Part shown: positions 37,585-46,999 of the stretch, in pieces
How the letters are laid out: every line of letters begins with the position of its first letter
Position numbering within the stretch: position 1 is the stretch's first letter
The notes under the pieces: model-generated
Told to the model about the DNA's origin: nothing
Database searches by the model: none
What the model saw: the letters and a program-made list of their open reading frames with translations, nothing else
Assembly (NCBI RefSeq): GCF_021390195.1
Contig: NZ_CP090003.1
Location: 2,034,001-2,098,000 of the forward strand
Length of the DNA stretch: 64,000 nt
DNA from: Flagellimonas sp. CMM7
GTDB lineage: Bacteria; Bacteroidota; Bacteroidia; Flavobacteriales; Flavobacteriaceae
Direction of reading: 5' to 3'
Translations under genes and position numbers: made by a program

Positions 37585-37637
37585 GGATTCATTTCAATTA
37601 AATTGTAAATTTAAGGTATAATCATAACCACCATACA

Positions 37638-38432
37638 ATGAATAATATACTGGTACCCATAGGAACTTCTCCTAATTCTGCTGACACACTTCAATATGCC
37701 ATTGACTTTGCTGCAAATTTTGGAGCGCAAGTTTTTGTAATGGATGTATTTTCCGTTACATCAGGAACAGGAAGTCTTGCCAATGTTAAAGAGAAAGTGG
37801 CTAAAAGTAGTAAGGAGCACTTGAAGGAAGTTATTGAAACGGTTAACACAAATGGTGTTGAAATAAAAATCGCTACATACAATGGCGACATTGTAGATGG
37901 CCTTAAAGAAATTGATAAAGAGCTTGGCATAGATTTGATGATTATTGCTCCTAGGAGTAATGCGATAGAGGAGGAGCTTTATTTGGGAAACACCACTGGT
38001 AGAATAGTGAAGCAGACTAACATTGCTACTTTGATAGTTCCTAAAGGAACGGTGTTTAAGCCCTTAAACAATATCATGACAGCCTTTGGCTCGGGAATTC
38101 TTAAGAGGAACAGAATCCTAAATCCGCTGGTTGCCATTAAAGATAAATTTAGGTCCAACATTACGCTTCTTTTGGTAAAAAGACCGGGATATTCTGAGGA
38201 AGACCTTCAAGTAAATACAGCACTTTTAGACCTTAGCCAACAGTTGACCATTACAGAACATGCAACCACCTATCTTGGAGTCTTGGAGCACTTTCAAAAA
38301 CAACAACCTGAGATGCTTTGCGTATTCAGAAGAAAGCGTGGATTCTTTAAGAAACTATGGGAAAAAAATACAGTTCCTAAAGCCGAGTTTTTTGTTACAA
38401 TCCCGGTATTGGTGCTTAGCGTTAAAAAGTAG
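37638..38432 (+). CDS. universal stress protein
   Basis: 264 residues. The N-terminal half is a good UspA domain (ILVPIGTSPNSADTLQYAID and the DLMIIAPRS... TNIATLIVPKG end). The second half is more diverged (NIMTAFGSGILKRNRIL), as in tandem Usp proteins. It is cytoplasmic, stress- or starvation-linked by family. It is the last gene before the tRNA and the integrated elements. Confidence 0.9.
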   Translation: MNNILVPIGTSPNSADTLQYAIDFAANFGAQVFVMDVFSVTSGTGSLANVKEKVAKSSKEHLKEVIETVNTNGVEIKIATYNGDIVDGLKEIDKELGIDLMIIAPRSNAIEEELYLGNTTGRIVKQTNIATLIVPKGTVFKPLNNIMTAFGSGILKRNRILNPLVAIKDKFRSNITLLLVKRPGYSEEDLQVNTALLDLSQQLTITEHATTYLGVLEHFQKQQPEMLCVFRRKRGFFKKLWEKNTVPKAEFFVTIPVLVLSVKK

Positions 38433-38491
38433 TAAAGGGATACATCTCAATTTTGAAACTATATTAAAAAGTCTTTCCTTTGCGCACGCTT

Positions 38492-38568
<77 letters not shown>

Positions 38569-38580
38569 GTAAACATAAAG

Positions 38581-38613
38581 GCTTCAAGGGGCTTAGACTT
38601 TTGGAGCTTTTTT
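38581..38613 (+). terminator. terminator downstream of tRNA-Ala
   Basis: GCTTCAA (38581-38587) pairs with TTGGAGC (38601-38607, one G-T pair), followed by a six-T run. It ends the tRNA transcript at the element boundary. Confidence 0.6.
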
Positions 38614-38615
38614 AT

Positions 38616-38637
38616 TTGCACTCAATTTGCACGCAAA
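38616..38637 (+). repeat. element 1 arm-type repeat, left
   Basis: A 22-base sequence made of two TTGCAC-N-CAA-like halves (TTGCACTCAA then TTTGCACGCAAA). It matches 43667-43688 with a single mismatch and in the same orientation. Placement just inside each att suggests integrase arm sites. Confidence 0.6.
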
Positions 38638-39128
38638 ATACTGCTCAAATTAAATTTGATATAACTTGATTAGATTCAATAGCCCTAGGTTCTTACTAAT
38701 TCATTAAATGAGGTTCAAAATAGGTCTAACTCCTGTTGCTTTTAACTTAGACACTTGTAGGGATAGTGTCAAAATAATTGATGACACCCGTTTCTTCAGT
38801 GCTTCCAAGTGAAGCTGTAGTTTTATGAAGCTGTGAGGTAGCTGGGTCAACTGGGTGAGCCTGGTATTTTTGATCATCCAATATTCTCTTTCTCTTTACT
38901 ACTCCAAAAAGTGATAGTTGAACCTGGAATTACCGGGCTAAAAGTATCTGAAGAATTTCCGAAAATCTGTGCAAGCAACTTTTTTGTTAGTAATCATTTT
39001 TCCATAACCAAATTTCTGTTCAACACATGAAAATAGTAGATTACCAATGAGATAGGTAGATTCACAACATTCTTTTTGTTAGAATGAGGGCTATAATTAC
39101 TTTCATCCAGTAACATACAGAAAGGATT
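38638..39128. other. gene-free stretch, left part of element 1
   Basis: About 490 bases with no supported gene. Short minus-strand open stretches are interrupted and I could not join them into a protein. It contains the upstream region of the 39129 gene. Confidence 0.5.
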
Positions 39129-41654
39129 ATGTATAATTTGTTTATTGGGCATAAAAGAGACATAGTTATATTATTGTTTTTGATGTTGGTTGGATTGGTT
39201 TCCTATTCACAAACTTTTGATGACCATTGGTGGAACGGAAACGGATATCTAATGGATTTTCGGACGTCCCCGCCTACCATTACATGCACACTTCCTTCAG
39301 ACGGAGCTTTTGAGGCCACTTCCGTATGGTCGGACCCAGATTCAGGACAACTTGTTTTTTATGTTGACAATGGTGCGGTGCGTGATAGTAATGGCGTCTT
39401 ATATACGAACGGAAACACCATCAATACCAACGCCACGCGTACCCAAATGGCAACGGTTATGCCAGTGCCTGGTTCTAATTTTGACCAAGTATACATATTG
39501 CATGGAGATGGAAGGGATGAGGATAGACAAGGAACCGTTTACTTTTCCATTGTAGATATCCCTTCCAAAACGGTTGTTAGTAGTAATAACATTTTGAACA
39601 CCAGCACAACAGAGGCAGTTTCAGGGGTTGCAACTGGTAATGACTGTGGGGCTTGGATTGCCAGTATTTCCAATACTGTTGGATCGTGTGTAACAAATTG
39701 TGCTGCAACTTTGGGCCTATGGCTTGTAGACGATACAAACCCTCTCACCGTAGCAAGAACAAACAATCCAGACATTACAATTCCTTTACCTATAAATCTT
39801 CCCAGAAGAGGGGAACGTGCTACCATCAGATTCTCACAACAGAGCAATAGAATAGCCATAGCCATTGAAGGAGGCGGAAATACAATCAATGGAGGTATCT
39901 TTTATGCTAATTTCAATTCGGTAACCGGAGCTGTTGGTCCATGGACTAATGTTCCGAGAACAACCTCATTAAATACAGTTACTGGATATAGTGTAGAATT
40001 TTCACCTGACGGAAGCCGATTGTTCTACGCACATCAAAATTTTGTGGGGGTTAGAAATGATAATCAATCCATAGGGTGGTTCGATCCTTTATGGGTCCAC
40101 GTTATAGGAAGCAATTCTTCATCATTGGTAGATGCAACCGTTGCATACTCTGGAGTGCAATTGGGGCCAGATGGTTTTTTATATTACTCGCGCTCTGGGA
40201 GTACAACAATTCGCAGAATCACAAATCCCGATACCGTTACGGGAACTACTGATGTCGTTTTTGATAATTTAAGCTTAAGTTGCGGAGCGACCCAAGGATT
40301 TAATTTTTCGCAGCAGGTAGTCTTTTTTGACACCTGTGCGCCAGATACGGATGATGATGGATTTGATAACAATGACGATATTGATGATGATAATGATGGT
40401 ATAATCGACACCGTTGAAGGTACCTCGGACACTGATGGGGATTCTTTACCAGATTATCTGGATTTGGATTCAGATGGAGATGGAATACCGGATAATGTAG
40501 AGGCACAGGCCAGTACATCGTATGTAGCTCCTTCTAACATTGATAGCGATGGTAATGGATTGGATGATGCCTATGAGTCATCACCAGGTGCTGGGCAAGG
40601 CCTTAGCCCAGTAAACTCCGATGGAAGTGATGCTGTGGATTTTAAAGATACCGATAGTGATAATGCAGACGCTTTAGATACTGCAGAAGCAGGCCTTTCT
40701 TTATCTGGAAGCGATTCGGATGGCGATGGCTTGGATGACGCCGTGGATACTTCTTCCGATTATTCCGACCCTGGAGGGACGATAGACAACCCTATTGCAG
40801 GGCCTGTAATTTTAACAGATACCGATGGAGATGTTCTTACCGGAGGTGACTTGGATTTTAGGGATGTACTAGTATCCGCAGATCAGGATGGGGATGGTTT
40901 TACCAACGATGTGGATTTAGATGATGATAATGATGGTGTCTTGGATACGGATGAGTGCCCAACAAGCGCTGGAACCGTTGCTATAACGACCCCTGTTTTC
41001 AATATTCCTCAGACTGGAGGAACTTCTACGCAGACTGTAGATCTTTCTGCAACCGGAGTGCCTATAGGTGCTGCACTTACCATTTCCAATATTGTTGCCA
41101 CAGGAGATTTGAACGGAACCACTGAGAACTTTTCATTAAACATCAACTCGGGTGAATTTAATACCGGTAACGTACGTACTGGTGTACAATGCAGTGCAAC
41201 TCTCGACCCCCTACTTGCTCCTATTTCTACAACGATTACGGTAATTGATATTGGCGGCGGTGTCCCAGGGATTACTATTCTGGGGCAAACAACGGCAGGG
41301 GTAAATAATTTTGGCAGTTGTAATGGTGTTGATTATCAATTGGACATCAATGGAAGTTATTTTATTCCTTGTACACTAGATACGGATGGTGATGGTATTT
41401 TTAACGCTTTTGATGTTGATAGTGACGGTGATGGATGCCCGGATGCTATAGAAGCCTCTGGTAATTTTAGCAGTATACATTTGAATGCAAATAATCAATT
41501 GAGTGGAAGTGTGGATGCCAACGGTATTCCAAATGTTGTATCCCCTACAGGACAATCAATAACCGTTGCGGTTACGGACAATACAATCAGGTCTGGCTGC
41601 CCAAACACTGTTATAACCAATAGAAGAATTACATATCGGGTAAAACGAAATTAA
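39129..41654 (+). CDS. secreted thrombospondin type-3 repeat protein
   Basis: 841 residues with a signal sequence (about residues 14-30, ending GLVSYSQ). The N-terminal half (about 30-405) is a beta-rich, WD/propeller-like domain with repeated [12 protein letters not shown] turns. From about 405 there are calcium-binding TSP3 repeats of the DTDGDGI-x-D type ([32 protein letters not shown] and others). The C terminus ends [12 protein letters not shown], with no obvious standard type A T9SS signal. It is the only cargo gene of element 1, probably a surface adhesin or matrix protein. Confidence 0.85.
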   Translation: MYNLFIGHKRDIVILLFLMLVGLVSYSQTFDDHWWNGNGYLMDFRTSPPTITCTLPSDGAFEATSVWSDPDSGQLVFYVDNGAVRDSNGVLYTNGNTINTNATRTQMATVMPVPGSNFDQVYILHGDGRDEDRQGTVYFSIVDIPSKTVVSSNNILNTSTTEAVSGVATGNDCGAWIASISNTVGSCVTNCAATLGLWLVDDTNPLTVARTNNPDITIPLPINLPRRGERATIRFSQQSNRIAIAIEGGGNTINGGIFYANFNSVTGAVGPWTNVPRTTSLNTVTGYSVEFSPDGSRLFYAHQNFVGVRNDNQSIGWFDPLWVHVIGSNSSSLVDATVAYSGVQLGPDGFLYYSRSGSTTIRRITNPDTVTGTTDVVFDNLSLSCGATQGFNFSQQVVFFDTCAPDTDDDGFDNNDDIDDDNDGIIDTVEGTSDTDGDSLPDYLDLDSDGDGIPDNVEAQASTSYVAPSNIDSDGNGLDDAYESSPGAGQGLSPVNSDGSDAVDFKDTDSDNADALDTAEAGLSLSGSDSDGDGLDDAVDTSSDYSDPGGTIDNPIAGPVILTDTDGDVLTGGDLDFRDVLVSADQDGDGFTNDVDLDDDNDGVLDTDECPTSAGTVAITTPVFNIPQTGGTSTQTVDLSATGVPIGAALTISNIVATGDLNGTTENFSLNINSGEFNTGNVRTGVQCSATLDPLLAPISTTITVIDIGGGVPGITILGQTTAGVNNFGSCNGVDYQLDINGSYFIPCTLDTDGDGIFNAFDVDSDGDGCPDAIEASGNFSSIHLNANNQLSGSVDANGIPNVVSPTGQSITVAVTDNTIRSGCPNTVITNRRITYRVKRN

Positions 41655-42427
41655 GAAGAATTTTTCTTTCAAATGAAGAGATTAATTCAGAAAAACGATT
41701 CTTTTTTTACAAAACTTTATTCTTATATAATCAAGATGTTTACCCGATGTAAAACTAAATTCAAGATGTGTCTTTGTTACCACAAAAACATCTTGCTTTT
41801 GCGCCCAGAGGTTGCAAAAGAAAACTACGCATTAGGCGGTTGCTTAGAATAGTAAAATGAAAAAGCGAGTGAAACGAAGTTTCACGCTGCAAGCCCCCAA
41901 TCTTGCCAAAACAAACCTGCTGAGCGAGGCAAAGATTCCATTTCAAAGTAAAAATGGGTCAACTTTTCTGATGTTTAAAGGGCTTTCGAGAGGATTTGAC
42001 CCAATTCCCAAAAAATGACCAATGGAAAATGCTAGTTAGCCTATTCATTTGGGCTGACCAAAAGATGCCATTTCTCAGTTCATGACTTTTAGGTTTTTAC
42101 TGTAAACTTTTTCAGTGTTTTTAGGATATTCCAGAGTTTTTACAGTAAAAAATGGAAATTTCATTAAGAGAAGTAATCTGTAAAAAGTAGTGATTTTATT
42201 GGTCTTATGGCCGGAAATTGGATAACGTAGCACCGGCTTGCCGTGCTACCCTCTCGCTATACCCCCAACTCCCTTTCGGTCATTGTTCGGTACACCTTTG
42301 GCAAATCAAAAAGCAGAATGCGCCCTATCGTGTTTTTGTTTTACGCTTATCTATCTGAACACTATAAAAACCCGACAGGATCCATGCGCAAAGTTTAGAG
42401 GTAAGAAATGGGACAAGTAAAAACAAC
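41655..42427. other. gene-free stretch of element 1
   Basis: 773 bases without a supported gene. A 53-codon open frame (41857-42018) and a 13-bp perfect inverted repeat (42094-42106 with 42139-42151) are the only structures I see. The 41860-42230 part resembles, from memory, non-coding DNA near mobilisation genes of Bacteroidota conjugative elements, so it may be a leftover of a larger element. Confidence 0.5.
42094..42151. repeat. 13-bp inverted repeat with 32-base spacer
   Basis: TTTTTACTGTAAA (42094-42106) and its exact complement TTTACAGTAAAAA (42139-42151). It could be a terminator-like hairpin for the minus-strand integrase or a protein-binding site. Confidence 0.6.
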
Positions 42428-43645
42428 CTATAATTCAACAAGCTTTTTATTGTAATCATCTAAAATTTCGCTGGGCAATGATTTCAAATAAACTTGGGTC
42501 GTGGATAATCTATTGTGGCCAAGCATTGAGGAAATTGCCTGTAGCGGTACATCTTGCAACATAGCTTGGGTGGCAAAACTGTGACGGGATACATAAGATG
42601 TTAACCGTTTCTCTATATTACATTTGACCGCAATCTCTTTCAGTCCTTTGTTATATCTTTTTCTTGCCCATAAAACATCTTTGTACTGAAGTTCAAAAAT
42701 TCCTCTTTTGATTATGGGAAAGATAAAGTCAGATTTGTCCTTGTTGCTAAGATAAAATGAAAGTATTTCTTTTAGTTGAGGAGTAACACCTATATCATAA
42801 GGTTTAGAAGTTTTTCTTCTCTGGAACTTAAGACGATTATCAACAATATTTTGAACTTTCAGAAAAGCCAAATCCATAAATGAGATTCCATATAACATAT
42901 AAGAAGCCAGAAAATAGTTTCTATAGTGAAACAAGCTATCCGATTCTTTCAGCTTTAAAAGCATTATGGATTTAATACTATCAGCATCAAGAGCTCTTTT
43001 TTCTGTTGGAGTGGTTTTAATTCTGTAATGGGTAAAAGGATAAGCATCTCTAGTAACCACATCTGATTTAATGGCCTTATTGAAAATTGCCTTAATCGTC
43101 CTCATATAAGTGGAAAGAGCGTTTACGGAGTTTCCCCGTGAATAATGCCAATTCTCAAATCTTTTAAGAAAGTCATAATTGACTTCGTTGAACTTGATAT
43201 CATTCCCTTCAGTAAATTTTTCTAATACCTTGATTACCGCATAATAAGTATTTGCGTTTCCAAAACGTTCCGCCTTTTTTAAATCATCTATAATGTATTT
43301 GCCATATTCAATAAACGATTTAAAAGAGGAGGTTTTTACAATTTTATTTTTGAGTTGTAGAATTGATAAAAAGTCGAGTTCGTCCTTTTCATGTAGGTCA
43401 TTGATTATATCTACAGCCCTGGTTTTTTCTTTCAAAAGCAGATTATTCAATTTGCTAACTGACGAAGTGCCTTTGAAAGCTCTTTTTATTTTTTCGTTTT
43501 TAGCGTCCCAATATTCTTTGCTAACAGATTGCCCTAAACTTATCGAGGTGGTTTTACGAAAATGTGTCAATCGTAAAATGATAGGATAGGAAGCATCTTT
43601 TTTCTTCCTGCGGGTATCTAAAGAAAGTTTTATATTAGTATTCAT
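42428..43645 (-). CDS. tyrosine-type site-specific integrase
   Basis: About 405 residues from ATG 43645 (MNTNIKLSLDTRRKKKDASY). Order: N-terminal arm-binding domain, SAM-like core-binding domain (about 100-190), C-terminal catalytic domain with ALDADSIKSIMLLKL, the catalytic Arg-x-x-Arg region YVSRHSFATQAM (H-x-x-R) and the nucleophile in TQVYLKSLP. It should recombine the att copies of the tRNA-Ala 3' end. It is the only integrase seen in either element. Confidence 0.93.
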   Translation of the reverse strand: MNTNIKLSLDTRRKKKDASYPIILRLTHFRKTTSISLGQSVSKEYWDAKNEKIKRAFKGTSSVSKLNNLLLKEKTRAVDIINDLHEKDELDFLSILQLKNKIVKTSSFKSFIEYGKYIIDDLKKAERFGNANTYYAVIKVLEKFTEGNDIKFNEVNYDFLKRFENWHYSRGNSVNALSTYMRTIKAIFNKAIKSDVVTRDAYPFTHYRIKTTPTEKRALDADSIKSIMLLKLKESDSLFHYRNYFLASYMLYGISFMDLAFLKVQNIVDNRLKFQRRKTSKPYDIGVTPQLKEILSFYLSNKDKSDFIFPIIKRGIFELQYKDVLWARKRYNKGLKEIAVKCNIEKRLTSYVSRHSFATQAMLQDVPLQAISSMLGHNRLSTTQVYLKSLPSEILDDYNKKLVEL

Positions 43646-43666
43646 CTCAATCAAAGATAAAAAAAT

Positions 43667-43688
43667 TTGCACGCAATTTGCACGCAAA
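43667..43688 (+). repeat. element 1 arm-type repeat, right
   Basis: Partner of 38616-38637: the two halves read TTGCACGCAA and TTTGCACGCAAA, one mismatch from the left copy. It lies between the integrase start and att copy 2, where an integrase promoter and arm sites are expected. Confidence 0.6.
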
Positions 43689-43792
43689 TAGTTGGTTTCA
43701 TTTGATTTTAAATCACAACTAATTGAATTAAATAACTGAAAATAAATGAATTATGAAATAATATAAAGCTAGGAAATATATAAATCCTCTTT

Positions 43793-43835
43793 CTGGCAGG
43801 CAAGAGGTCACCGGTTCGAATCCGGTATTCTCCAC
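43793..43835 (+). repeat. att copy 2 (tRNA-Ala 3' end duplicate)
   Basis: 43 bases matching 38524-38566 except C-to-A in the T-loop. It lacks the terminal CA of CCA (TCCACTT). It is shared with the 60369 copy in TTCGAA form. It is the boundary between the two elements. Confidence 0.85.
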
Positions 43836-43846
43836 TTAATAAACAT

Positions 43847-43880
43847 AGGCCTTCACAGATGTGAGGGTCTTTTTGTTTTT
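43847..43880 (+). terminator. terminator after att copy 2
   Basis: The arms CCTTCACA and TGTGAGGG form a stem with a two-base loop, followed by TCTTTTTGTTTTT. It resembles the terminator after the tRNA, as if captured with the att site. Confidence 0.6.
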
Positions 43881-43885
43881 TCAGA

Positions 43886-43902
43886 ATGCACAGTTTATGC
43901 AC
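43886..43902 (+). repeat. element 2 arm-type repeat, left
   Basis: ATGCACAGTTTATGCAC, two TGCAC halves. Matched with two differences by 60236-60252 near the right end, in the same orientation. Confidence 0.55.
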
Positions 43903-44047
43903 ACTTTTGAAATTTTCTTTAAAATCAAGTAAAATTTAACATAAATAGAATTAAAATCGATCAAGCTGTTGTGTTTTTTATCTAATTTTTAGATGCTGCC
44001 AACTTCAACTTTTTAGCAAACAAAGTTATCCTATAATCTGTGTATAC

Positions 44048-44482
44048 TTAATTCCGAACACCATAAAAATAAAGAGAGTGCTCATCAATACTAACCCCAA
44101 AAGTCTCTTCAATGGTCTGTTTTATTTCTTGTATCCTAGGATCTGCAAATTCCAATATTTCACCTGTATCCGTCAAAATAATATGGTCATGCTTACCATC
44201 AAAAAAGGATTTTTCAAAATGGGCAACTTTATCCCCAAATTGATGTTTTCGAACCAAACGCGATTCCAATAAAATATCCATGGTATTATATAAGGTAGCT
44301 CGACTTACCCTATAATTTTTACTTTTCATTAAATCATACAAAGTATCTATGTTGAGATGCTCATCGGTATTATAAATTTCTTCTAGAATGGCATACCGTT
44401 CAGGTGTTTTACGGTGTCCGTTTTCTTCAAGAAAGGAAGTAAATATTCCTTTGATTATTTTAAAACTACTAACACAGGCCAT
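44048..44482 (-). CDS. Fur family transcriptional regulator
   Basis: 144 residues with the winged helix (about residues 1-80, [20 protein letters not shown]) and the Fur dimer domain. Metal-site residues such as His88, Glu90, His98 and His100 (KHDHIIL) are present. The usual CxxC of the structural zinc site reads TDTG here, and there is no C-terminal CxxC. It is the likely reader of the Fur-box-like dyads at 44552, 46931 and 52465. The metal or signal is not certain (iron, zinc or peroxide). Confidence 0.9.
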   Translation of the reverse strand: MACVSSFKIIKGIFTSFLEENGHRKTPERYAILEEIYNTDEHLNIDTLYDLMKSKNYRVSRATLYNTMDILLESRLVRKHQFGDKVAHFEKSFFDGKHDHIILTDTGEILEFADPRIQEIKQTIEETFGVSIDEHSLYFYGVRN

Positions 44483-44551
44483 ACGAGATTTTTTAAGTAA
44501 ATGTTAAGCCAATTCGTTCTTTAGATTAACCATTGCAATATACTTATATTT

Positions 44552-44570
44552 ATTTAGATTTATTAAAAAT
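44552..44570. promoter_or_regulatory. Fur-box-like 19-bp dyad, site A
   Basis: ATTTAGATTTATTAAAAAT, a 9-1-9 dyad, between the divergent fur-type gene and the membrane-gene operon. Its complement, ATTTTTAATAAATCTAAAT, matches sites B and C. Confidence 0.65.
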
Positions 44571-44581
44571 AATATCTATGT

Positions 44582-44923
44582 TTGTTTTTTCAAATAAAGG
44601 TAATAGTGGGTATCGTTTTAATTTTTCTCGGTTGTTTTCTGCTTTATGCAAAGTCAAAACACTTTCCAGAACAACTAAATAGCATCAAGAAAAAAGCTAA
44701 TGAGAAGCCCTTGGCAGCAAGGCTTATTGCATATCTACTTTTCATCTCATCAGCAATTTTATTGTCGTTTCAATTGGGATTAGCAACTGGCCTGCTCACT
44801 TTTTTAATCACTTTGCTTTTGAGCCTGTGTCTTACCATTATGTTACTACCACTGCATAAGAAATATGCTTATTTCCTTGCCATACTAAGTTTAATCGTAA
44901 TAGTAATTGAAAATATTCTGTAA
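44582..44923 (+). CDS. DUF3325-like small membrane protein
   Basis: Up to 113 residues with three hydrophobic helices (about residues 6-24, 50-68, 71-89) and a loop around KSKHFPEQL. Size, helix layout and place directly before DUF3649-like and PepSY genes match the DUF3325 component of siderophore-uptake operons in proteobacteria. The start is not certain: TTG 44582 lies 12 bases from the Fur box; a GTG near 44606 is also possible. The next gene begins at once. Confidence 0.65.
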   Translation: MFFQIKVIVGIVLIFLGCFLLYAKSKHFPEQLNSIKKKANEKPLAARLIAYLLFISSAILLSFQLGLATGLLTFLITLLLSLCLTIMLLPLHKKYAYFLAILSLIVIVIENIL

Positions 44924-45205
44924 ATGCCTGCCAACCAAAAACACCTATCAAGTCCCGGCCAAAGAATTCTAAAAATTACCGCAGGCATTCTCGGGGGGTT
45001 CTTTGTAACCATCTTTTTTCATAATGCCCTTGGAAGTTTACTCGAACAAAAAGGTGCCCTGATTATTACCACTGCTTACACCTCCTTTTTTCTTTGGGCC
45101 GCATTGTTGGTCATAGCTTTTTTAGCTAAGAATGGCTGGAAAGTATGGGGAATATACCTCCTATTGACCTTAATCTTTGGTGCCATAATCTTTCTGAATA
45201 AATAA
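44924..45205 (+). CDS. DUF3649-like small membrane protein
   Basis: 93 residues with three helices (about residues 14-36, 45-64, 70-89). The RILKITAGILGGFFVTIFF start and the NGWKVWGIYLLL tail match the DUF3649 pattern seen next to PepSY proteins in siderophore loci. Family similarity is a judgement by eye. It starts immediately after the preceding stop and 8 bases before the PepSY gene. Confidence 0.65.
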   Translation: MPANQKHLSSPGQRILKITAGILGGFFVTIFFHNALGSLLEQKGALIITTAYTSFFLWAALLVIAFLAKNGWKVWGIYLLLTLIFGAIIFLNK

Positions 45206-45213
45206 AACCGACT

Positions 45214-46887
45214 ATGAAACTCAAGGCCCTCAAACCTAGATTATACAATGCAATGTTCCATACCCATACTGTATCGGGTATTGTAATCAGTTTTGCGCTA
45301 TTTGTATGCTTTTATGCTGGCGCAGTAGCTCTTTTCATGGATGAATTATATCAATGGGAGAATCCCGCAGCCCGAATAGAGCATGTTGATCCTGCTACAG
45401 TCGATTATGATAAGGTAATCAGCATAGTCAATGAAAACGCAGAAAATTTTGACAAAAGCCTGACTTTTGGTATTGCTCCTCCAACTGAGGCCAATCCATT
45501 GGTGACTTTATATGGAAGGGATAAAACGGAGGAAGGTAAGTTGACGTTCTTCACTGCCATACTTAATCCCAATACCTACGATGTAATATCCATCGGCGAT
45601 GAGCCTAGCACCCATATGGCACGGACCATTTATGAGCTGCACTATTTCCATCAGATTCCTGTGGTTGGACTTTATCTATCTGGATTTGTTGCTTTTTTCT
45701 TCTTGTTTGCGGTCATTACCGGAGTTTTGACACACTGGAAAAACATCGTTAATAAATTTTACGCCTTTACCACGAAAGGGAAATGGAAACAGATTTGGAC
45801 CAACGGACATATTTCACTAGGATTAATCACGTTGCCTTTTCAAGTAATTTATGCCGTAACCGGTGCATTGCTTGGGCTTTCTATATTGCTGTTGGCACCA
45901 AGTGCCATTTTGATGTACAATGGAGATACTACAGAGGTTGTTAAGGCAGCAAGACCAGATGCAGGAATAAAATATGATGAAAATGCAGAAGCGATTGACG
46001 ATGGCGTTACTTTCAACAGCATCTACGACAAAGTAAGTGCTGCTTACCCAGAAAACAACCTCACCTATATTTACGCAACAAATTATGGTAAAGAAGATGG
46101 CACAATAGGAGTACGTGTAAATGATTATAAGAGCATTGGAGGTGAGGGTATATTTGTATATGGCTATAATGATGGGCAATTAAAAGAGGCCATTGAACCT
46201 GAGACAAGATCATATGCTAAAGGGGCATATGGTGTGTTGATTAAACTTCATTATGCGACCTACGGAGGGATTTTCCTTAAAATAATCTACTTCCTTTTGG
46301 CAATGATTACCTGCTATATCATAATCAGTGGAATAATGATATGGCGCACTGCTCGGGATAAACCTAACTATACGGACAAGCAAAGAAGGTTTCACCATAG
46401 AGTTACTAAATTCTATTTGGCGATTACCCTTTCCATGTTCCCTGCCCTAGCGTTGATATTCATTGCCAATAAGCTAGTTCTGTTGGCAATGGAAGGAAGA
46501 GTACCCATTGTAAACTCAATTTTCTTTATTAGTTGGTTGATTCTTACAATCCTTGGGTTGTTTTGGAACGATTACCGCAAATTGAATAGAAACTATATCG
46601 TTCTTGGCAGTATTTTTGGGCTTCTTATTCCCATTGTCAATGGGGTAATCACAGGAGACTGGATATGGAACTCCCTTGTAAATAAACAGTACTATGTTTT
46701 CAGCGTGGACTTCACTTGGTTGATTATCGGAGTATCTGGATTATTGATTAACCGATATTATTTGAACCGTCCTTCAAAAGTTGACAAAGCGGAAATCGTC
46801 GAAAGGGAAATTATAGATGTACAAGCCCGTAAGTTAGCAAAAGAAAAGCCTGCACCAGTACTACAAAACGCCATTAAGTCTAAGTAG
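45214..46887 (+). CDS. PepSY-associated inner-membrane protein (XusC-like)
   Basis: 557 residues with at least six membrane helices: a first helix (about residues 19-40), a large periplasmic domain of PepSY type, YLSGFVAFFFLFAVITGVLT, a further helix pair, and four helices at the end. Conserved histidines are seen in HTHTVSGI, YELHYFHQIP and IKLHYATYGG, typical of iron-siderophore reductase-like PepSY proteins. It is the likely inner-membrane partner of the receptor and lipoprotein that follow, as XusC is in Bacteroides. Confidence 0.88.
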   Translation: MKLKALKPRLYNAMFHTHTVSGIVISFALFVCFYAGAVALFMDELYQWENPAARIEHVDPATVDYDKVISIVNENAENFDKSLTFGIAPPTEANPLVTLYGRDKTEEGKLTFFTAILNPNTYDVISIGDEPSTHMARTIYELHYFHQIPVVGLYLSGFVAFFFLFAVITGVLTHWKNIVNKFYAFTTKGKWKQIWTNGHISLGLITLPFQVIYAVTGALLGLSILLLAPSAILMYNGDTTEVVKAARPDAGIKYDENAEAIDDGVTFNSIYDKVSAAYPENNLTYIYATNYGKEDGTIGVRVNDYKSIGGEGIFVYGYNDGQLKEAIEPETRSYAKGAYGVLIKLHYATYGGIFLKIIYFLLAMITCYIIISGIMIWRTARDKPNYTDKQRRFHHRVTKFYLAITLSMFPALALIFIANKLVLLAMEGRVPIVNSIFFISWLILTILGLFWNDYRKLNRNYIVLGSIFGLLIPIVNGVITGDWIWNSLVNKQYYVFSVDFTWLIIGVSGLLINRYYLNRPSKVDKAEIVEREIIDVQARKLAKEKPAPVLQNAIKSK

Positions 46888-46930
46888 AGAATCCCCAATT
46901 AAGTATAATCATGACTTCATCAAATACTTT

Positions 46931-46949
46931 ATTTATAATAAGTCTAAAT
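46931..46949. promoter_or_regulatory. Fur-box-like 19-bp dyad, site B
   Basis: ATTTATAATAAGTCTAAAT, 51 bases before the start of the first TonB-dependent receptor. It is nearly identical to site C and the complement of site A. Confidence 0.7.
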
Positions 46950-46999
46950 AAAAATAAAGCATTAGATTTGCTCACCTAAAAAGTAGAACCAACCATAAA

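Larger units (their letters stand above)
38569..43835. mobile_element. integrated element 1 (tRNA-Ala, tyrosine integrase)
   Basis: Lies between att copies 1 and 2. It carries one large surface-protein gene (39129-41654), about 770 gene-free bases and a tyrosine integrase at its right end (42428-43645), reading away from att2. Related 22-base arm-like repeats lie 48 bp and 105 bp inside the two ends (38616-38637 and 43667-43688). No replication or conjugation genes are seen, so it looks like a small integrative element or a decayed remnant. Confidence 0.75.
43646..44047. other. junction region between elements 1 and 2
   Basis: About 400 bases without a gene. It holds the arm repeat, att copy 2, a terminator and the left arm repeat of element 2. 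The open frame antisense to att copy 2 is not credible. Confidence 0.6.

Noticed and set aside
38638..39128. Minus-strand protein-like stretches (a 59-codon frame and a shorter one)
   Set aside because: They end in different frames, lack a start or family resemblance, and could not be joined into a gene.
43708..43902. Minus-strand open frame of 64 codons over att copy 2
   Set aside because: It is antisense to the tRNA 3' end duplicate and terminator; such frames arise from the tRNA sequence and are commonly mis-annotated.
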